Origin: Cyprinodon diabolis
Taxonomy: Eukaryota; Chordata; Actinopteri; Cyprinodontiformes; Cyprinodontidae
Reading direction: 5' to 3'
Assembly (NCBI GenBank): GCA_030533445.1
Contig: CM060064.1
Location: forward strand, 41,250,287-41,314,286
Length of the DNA stretch: 64,000 nucleotides
The translations under genes were made by a program, and so were the position numbers. The notes beneath the pieces were generated by a model that was not told where the DNA came from, searched no databases, and worked only from the letters and a program-made list of their open reading frames with translations. Shown here piece after piece: positions 61,041-64,000 of this stretch (position 1 is its first letter; every line of letters starts with the position of its first letter).

Positions 61041-62380
61041 ACATTTAGTCTGCTTTATCAGGCTATATGATAATGAATTTATTGTCATGGTTGTATTCAA
61101 AAACAAGGAGTTTGACTTTGGTCACAGGTAGAGACATAAAGCGTAATTTAACTAATTCTAATCAAAATATATATATATATATGTATTATTTTTATAAGAA
61201 GATAAAGTACATAGCAAGTCTTTTTAATGCAAAGATGCTTATTTTATTGGCTCTAAAACCACATCTAAGAAAAGGGGTTCTCTAATTTCATGTTCAAATG
61301 TCCCAAGTTTATATGTTAATAATCAGTTTTCTAGGATAATTGCCAAAACAATCCATAGGCAACTATTGTTTTTAGTTAATGTTTGGTGCAACAAACATAG
61401 AGAGTAATTTATTTGTGATATCAAGGGCCTTTTTTGAATGTACAGGGTGATGAGCATCATAATTTTAAAAACAATTTTAACCAAAAGTAAATCACCTAGT
61501 ATTTCATAACTAAATTGTGCCTCTTATTACAACCAACAATAAAATAAATAAGCTGTAAAAACAGATAAAACCAGTGAAAGAGGTCAATCTACTGAGGAAA
61601 ACCCTATAACAACTGTCTACCTTCAGCCAACTGCCTTGGGCCCCGTGATATTAGCTTGGATTTTCTCTAAACTAAATTTCTTTGTCATTTAAGTATATGT
61701 TATTTTCGGAATGGTGTTAATTAATGTTCAGTTATATATTAGTATCTCTTGTTATAAAAAGTAGAACATTTAAAATGAAATGAAACACTTTTTGTAAAAG
61801 GAAAACTGTTAGATACAAACTAAAAATGTACGCCTTATCCCTACGTGTCCTTTTATATATATATTTTTTTTCATAAATGCCTTTTTTGTTGACTAGAAAT
61901 CAAATGCAAGATTCTTTTCTTCTTTTTTACAAGTTATGGAAAGCTACTGTACTGGTCTTATGCTCCATTTGACACAAAAAAGCTTTATATTTATTTCTAA
62001 CGGACTATCTGATTGGCACCTATACTGTATTTACAAAAGGTCCACATCTACTTTAGTCTTTAACCTTTTATTTTCTTAAGGACAACATTCTGTGTTTCCT
62101 TCATTTTGCTTTGTTGGATCAAGTGTTGCTGATTGCAGTTTGATATTGTTTATTTGTCAATCTTATAGCATCAGATGGAAGTTAGCCTTAAGGCTACAGT
62201 AAATCTTAGGCATTTACACAATCCCTCCATGTTGAATAATTGCACTTTAAACCTTTAAAAGGTAAAAATCATTCTCCCTTGATCAAGTCCAACAAAGATT
62301 TAAGTGTAAGAATGAAGCCCAATAAAAATAATATGGCTTTAGAAATGTTTCCATATAACAAGATACAGACAGGTGGCATG
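61041..62380. other. unassigned AT-rich DNA
   Basis: A small (TA)n at about 61169-61182. No coding signal. Confidence 0.5.
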
Positions 62381-63419
62381 TATTTGATGCCCTTTACCCT
62401 GATATTTCAAAATAAAGCTGCAGAGATCCCCCACAGAAGTCTCCTAATTAGTAAATATAGTCTGGCTGTGTGTTATTTAATATCGCTATAAAACCATCGT
62501 CTCCTTGAAGGCCTCATAGGGTTTCTTCTCAGAACATTAGTAAACAAACAGCATCACAAAGACCACGAAGCACTGCAGACAGATCAGGGATAAAGTTTTG
62601 GAGAAGCTTAAAGCAGGATTAGGTGATAAAAATATCCCAAGGTTTCGACACCACTCATAGCTCTGAGCTTTTATTTGTTGGACATTTTGCTGGGCATCTT
62701 TGCACCTCTGCTTCTATAACTCTGGTGCTGAGAGTCTGTTTCTGTTTTGCCTGGATCATTGCCTCCTTATTTCGCTTTTGGCCATCCATGTCTTGCAATT
62801 CTCTTCTCTTTCTGGTCTTATTTTTGCAGTTTTAGTTTGAGGCCTCAAGCAGTCATTAAACTGTTTTGTTGAATGTCTCCAATTTTGCTGCCTTGTTGTT
62901 TTACTTCTTCAGTTTCATTCTTCTTTCAATCAGCTTGAAGAGCATTTAGCCTCACTTGTACTGTACATCATGGTTAAATGGTGGGGTGTGTGTTTATCCG
63001 TAGCCACACATTGTTTGGATATAGTTGGGGAGATACATAATAATTAAAAACAGTAGTAGAGACAAAGAATTGTTGCCTAAAAATGGTTAGTCTTTAAAGA
63101 AAGGATTTATCATAGCCAAAAATATTGTAAAAAGGTGAATATTTTTTTTTTTTATTCCTTTTTATATTGATCTTGTTGAATAAGCTGAAATCTAAATTAA
63201 CCTCTCCACTATGTCACCCATCACAGTTCTTCTCAGCAAGCTCTTAAAAAAACTCTAGCTAGAAGTACATTCATTGGCTAACCACAACAGAATTTTTATT
63301 CTATTGAAAAGAAGTAACACAAACAGTTTCCCTGTAGTGAGAGTAAACTAGAACAACAGACAAATCCTTAATGATAAGTAATTGCATCAGAAAACTCATA
63401 TCTGTTACCTCCCAAATGA
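62381..63419. other. unassigned DNA, small possible conserved block
   Basis: 62390-62530 has mixed composition with ctcctaattagtaaatatag and tcctgaagg-like words. The 70-codon ORF at 62623-62835 is hydrophobic (FCFAWIIASLFRFWPS) but lacks any recognisable domain. Confidence 0.3.
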
Positions 63420-63850
63420 GATAACAAAGCAAATCTCCAAAATAACAAATGGCGACATGCCACTAATCGTTAAGCCATTATAAGCGGATGGGCTAATTAC
63501 TGTACATCTGCAGGGAGTAGAGGTGGTTGCAGTTATTGCAGATGATTTCCCACCGCTGTCAGTCTACCTAATGGGAACCTTCTCTACAGTCTCCCAACTT
63601 TGGTGCTCATTTACTCCTCTGATTCAGTACTGCTTGACCCACACTTGGAGAACTATATCGGTAAAGATAACTTTTCTAATTTTTTGTGTTATTTTGCTCC
63701 TCCGTTAGAAACCTAACAGCCTGATATAATTTACAGGTCCCATGTAGCGCAGTAAGTGAGAGGCTCATTAGTAAGCTAAAATTAAGCAGATGCCATAAAT
63801 TTACACTGCAAACATTCAGCTAATGATTTCACTGACTGTATACAAAATGA
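63420..63850. other. possible conserved non-coding DNA
   Basis: Repeat-free and motif-dense: ccactaatcgttaagccatt, gatgggctaattactgtaca and aggctcattagtaagctaaa (several homeodomain-like TAAT cores). Texture only. Confidence 0.32.
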
Positions 63851-64000
63851 CTGAGCATGAAGGATGTTCGCTAAATGCAGCTGTCCAGCTGTGCACCCGT
63901 TAGCAATTTAACACCACAAAAACTAACAGTATACTGAGAAAATTTCATAACCACCCAGCATAAGGCTTAATAACCCAAATTATATTAACTGAAATTTTAA
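63851..64000. other. window end, unassigned
   Basis: Short tail of AT-rich DNA with no feature. Confidence 0.5.

Overview
The window looks like nuclear DNA of a ray-finned fish, most likely a percomorph. It is AT-rich, has no operon-like organisation and no convincing host exon. It carries a typical teleost repeat set: tRNA-derived SINEs with V-SINE-like bodies, L2/Maui-type and other non-LTR retrotransposon relics, Penelope-like termini, Tf1/sushi-type Ty3/gypsy LTR elements, an inverted-repeat DNA transposon and many AT and GAT microsatellites. I read it as a gene desert or the inside of a very large intron. The species call is inference from repeat types only.

Layout. 0-10 kb: a SINE (431-656), a solo LTR with a perfect 5-bp target duplication (1932-2692), an L2-type LINE 3' end (3100-3720) and a Penelope-like inverted pair (9013-9303). 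10-18 kb: a tRNA-related repeat (10264-10600) and a fragment of it, an L2-type reverse transcriptase relic (13961-15310) and a second LINE relic on the minus strand (16480-17890). 18-28 kb: mostly unassigned DNA, a second solo LTR (24389-25119) and a LINE C-terminal relic (27910-28260). 28.6-33.0 kb: a complete young LTR retrotransposon. 33-53 kb: mostly unassigned, with repeat fragments, two hairpins, microsatellites and an LTR-like repeat on the minus strand (48068-48546). 53-64 kb: a 1.2-kb inverted-repeat DNA transposon (53144-54345), a MADF-like coding relic (57650-57895), a CpG-rich ORF with a faint helicase-like start (60520-61040), and several stretches with the texture of conserved non-coding regulatory DNA.

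The most interesting object is the LTR element at 28632-33043. It has a perfect 5-bp target duplication (gggac), LTRs differing at about 13 bases plus four indels, a sushi-type gag, and no protease, reverse transcriptase, RNase H or integrase. In place of pol it has a long open frame of proline-rich tandem repeats whose periods (30, 36 and 39 bp) are all multiples of three. Eleven bases at the predicted RNA start can pair with the 11 bases just inside the 5' LTR, which is the self-priming arrangement known for the Tf1/sushi group. It therefore appears to be a non-autonomous gag-plus-repeat-protein element that would borrow its polymerase from a full-length relative.

Conserved non-coding calls are made by eye from composition and motif density without any alignment and are given low confidence.
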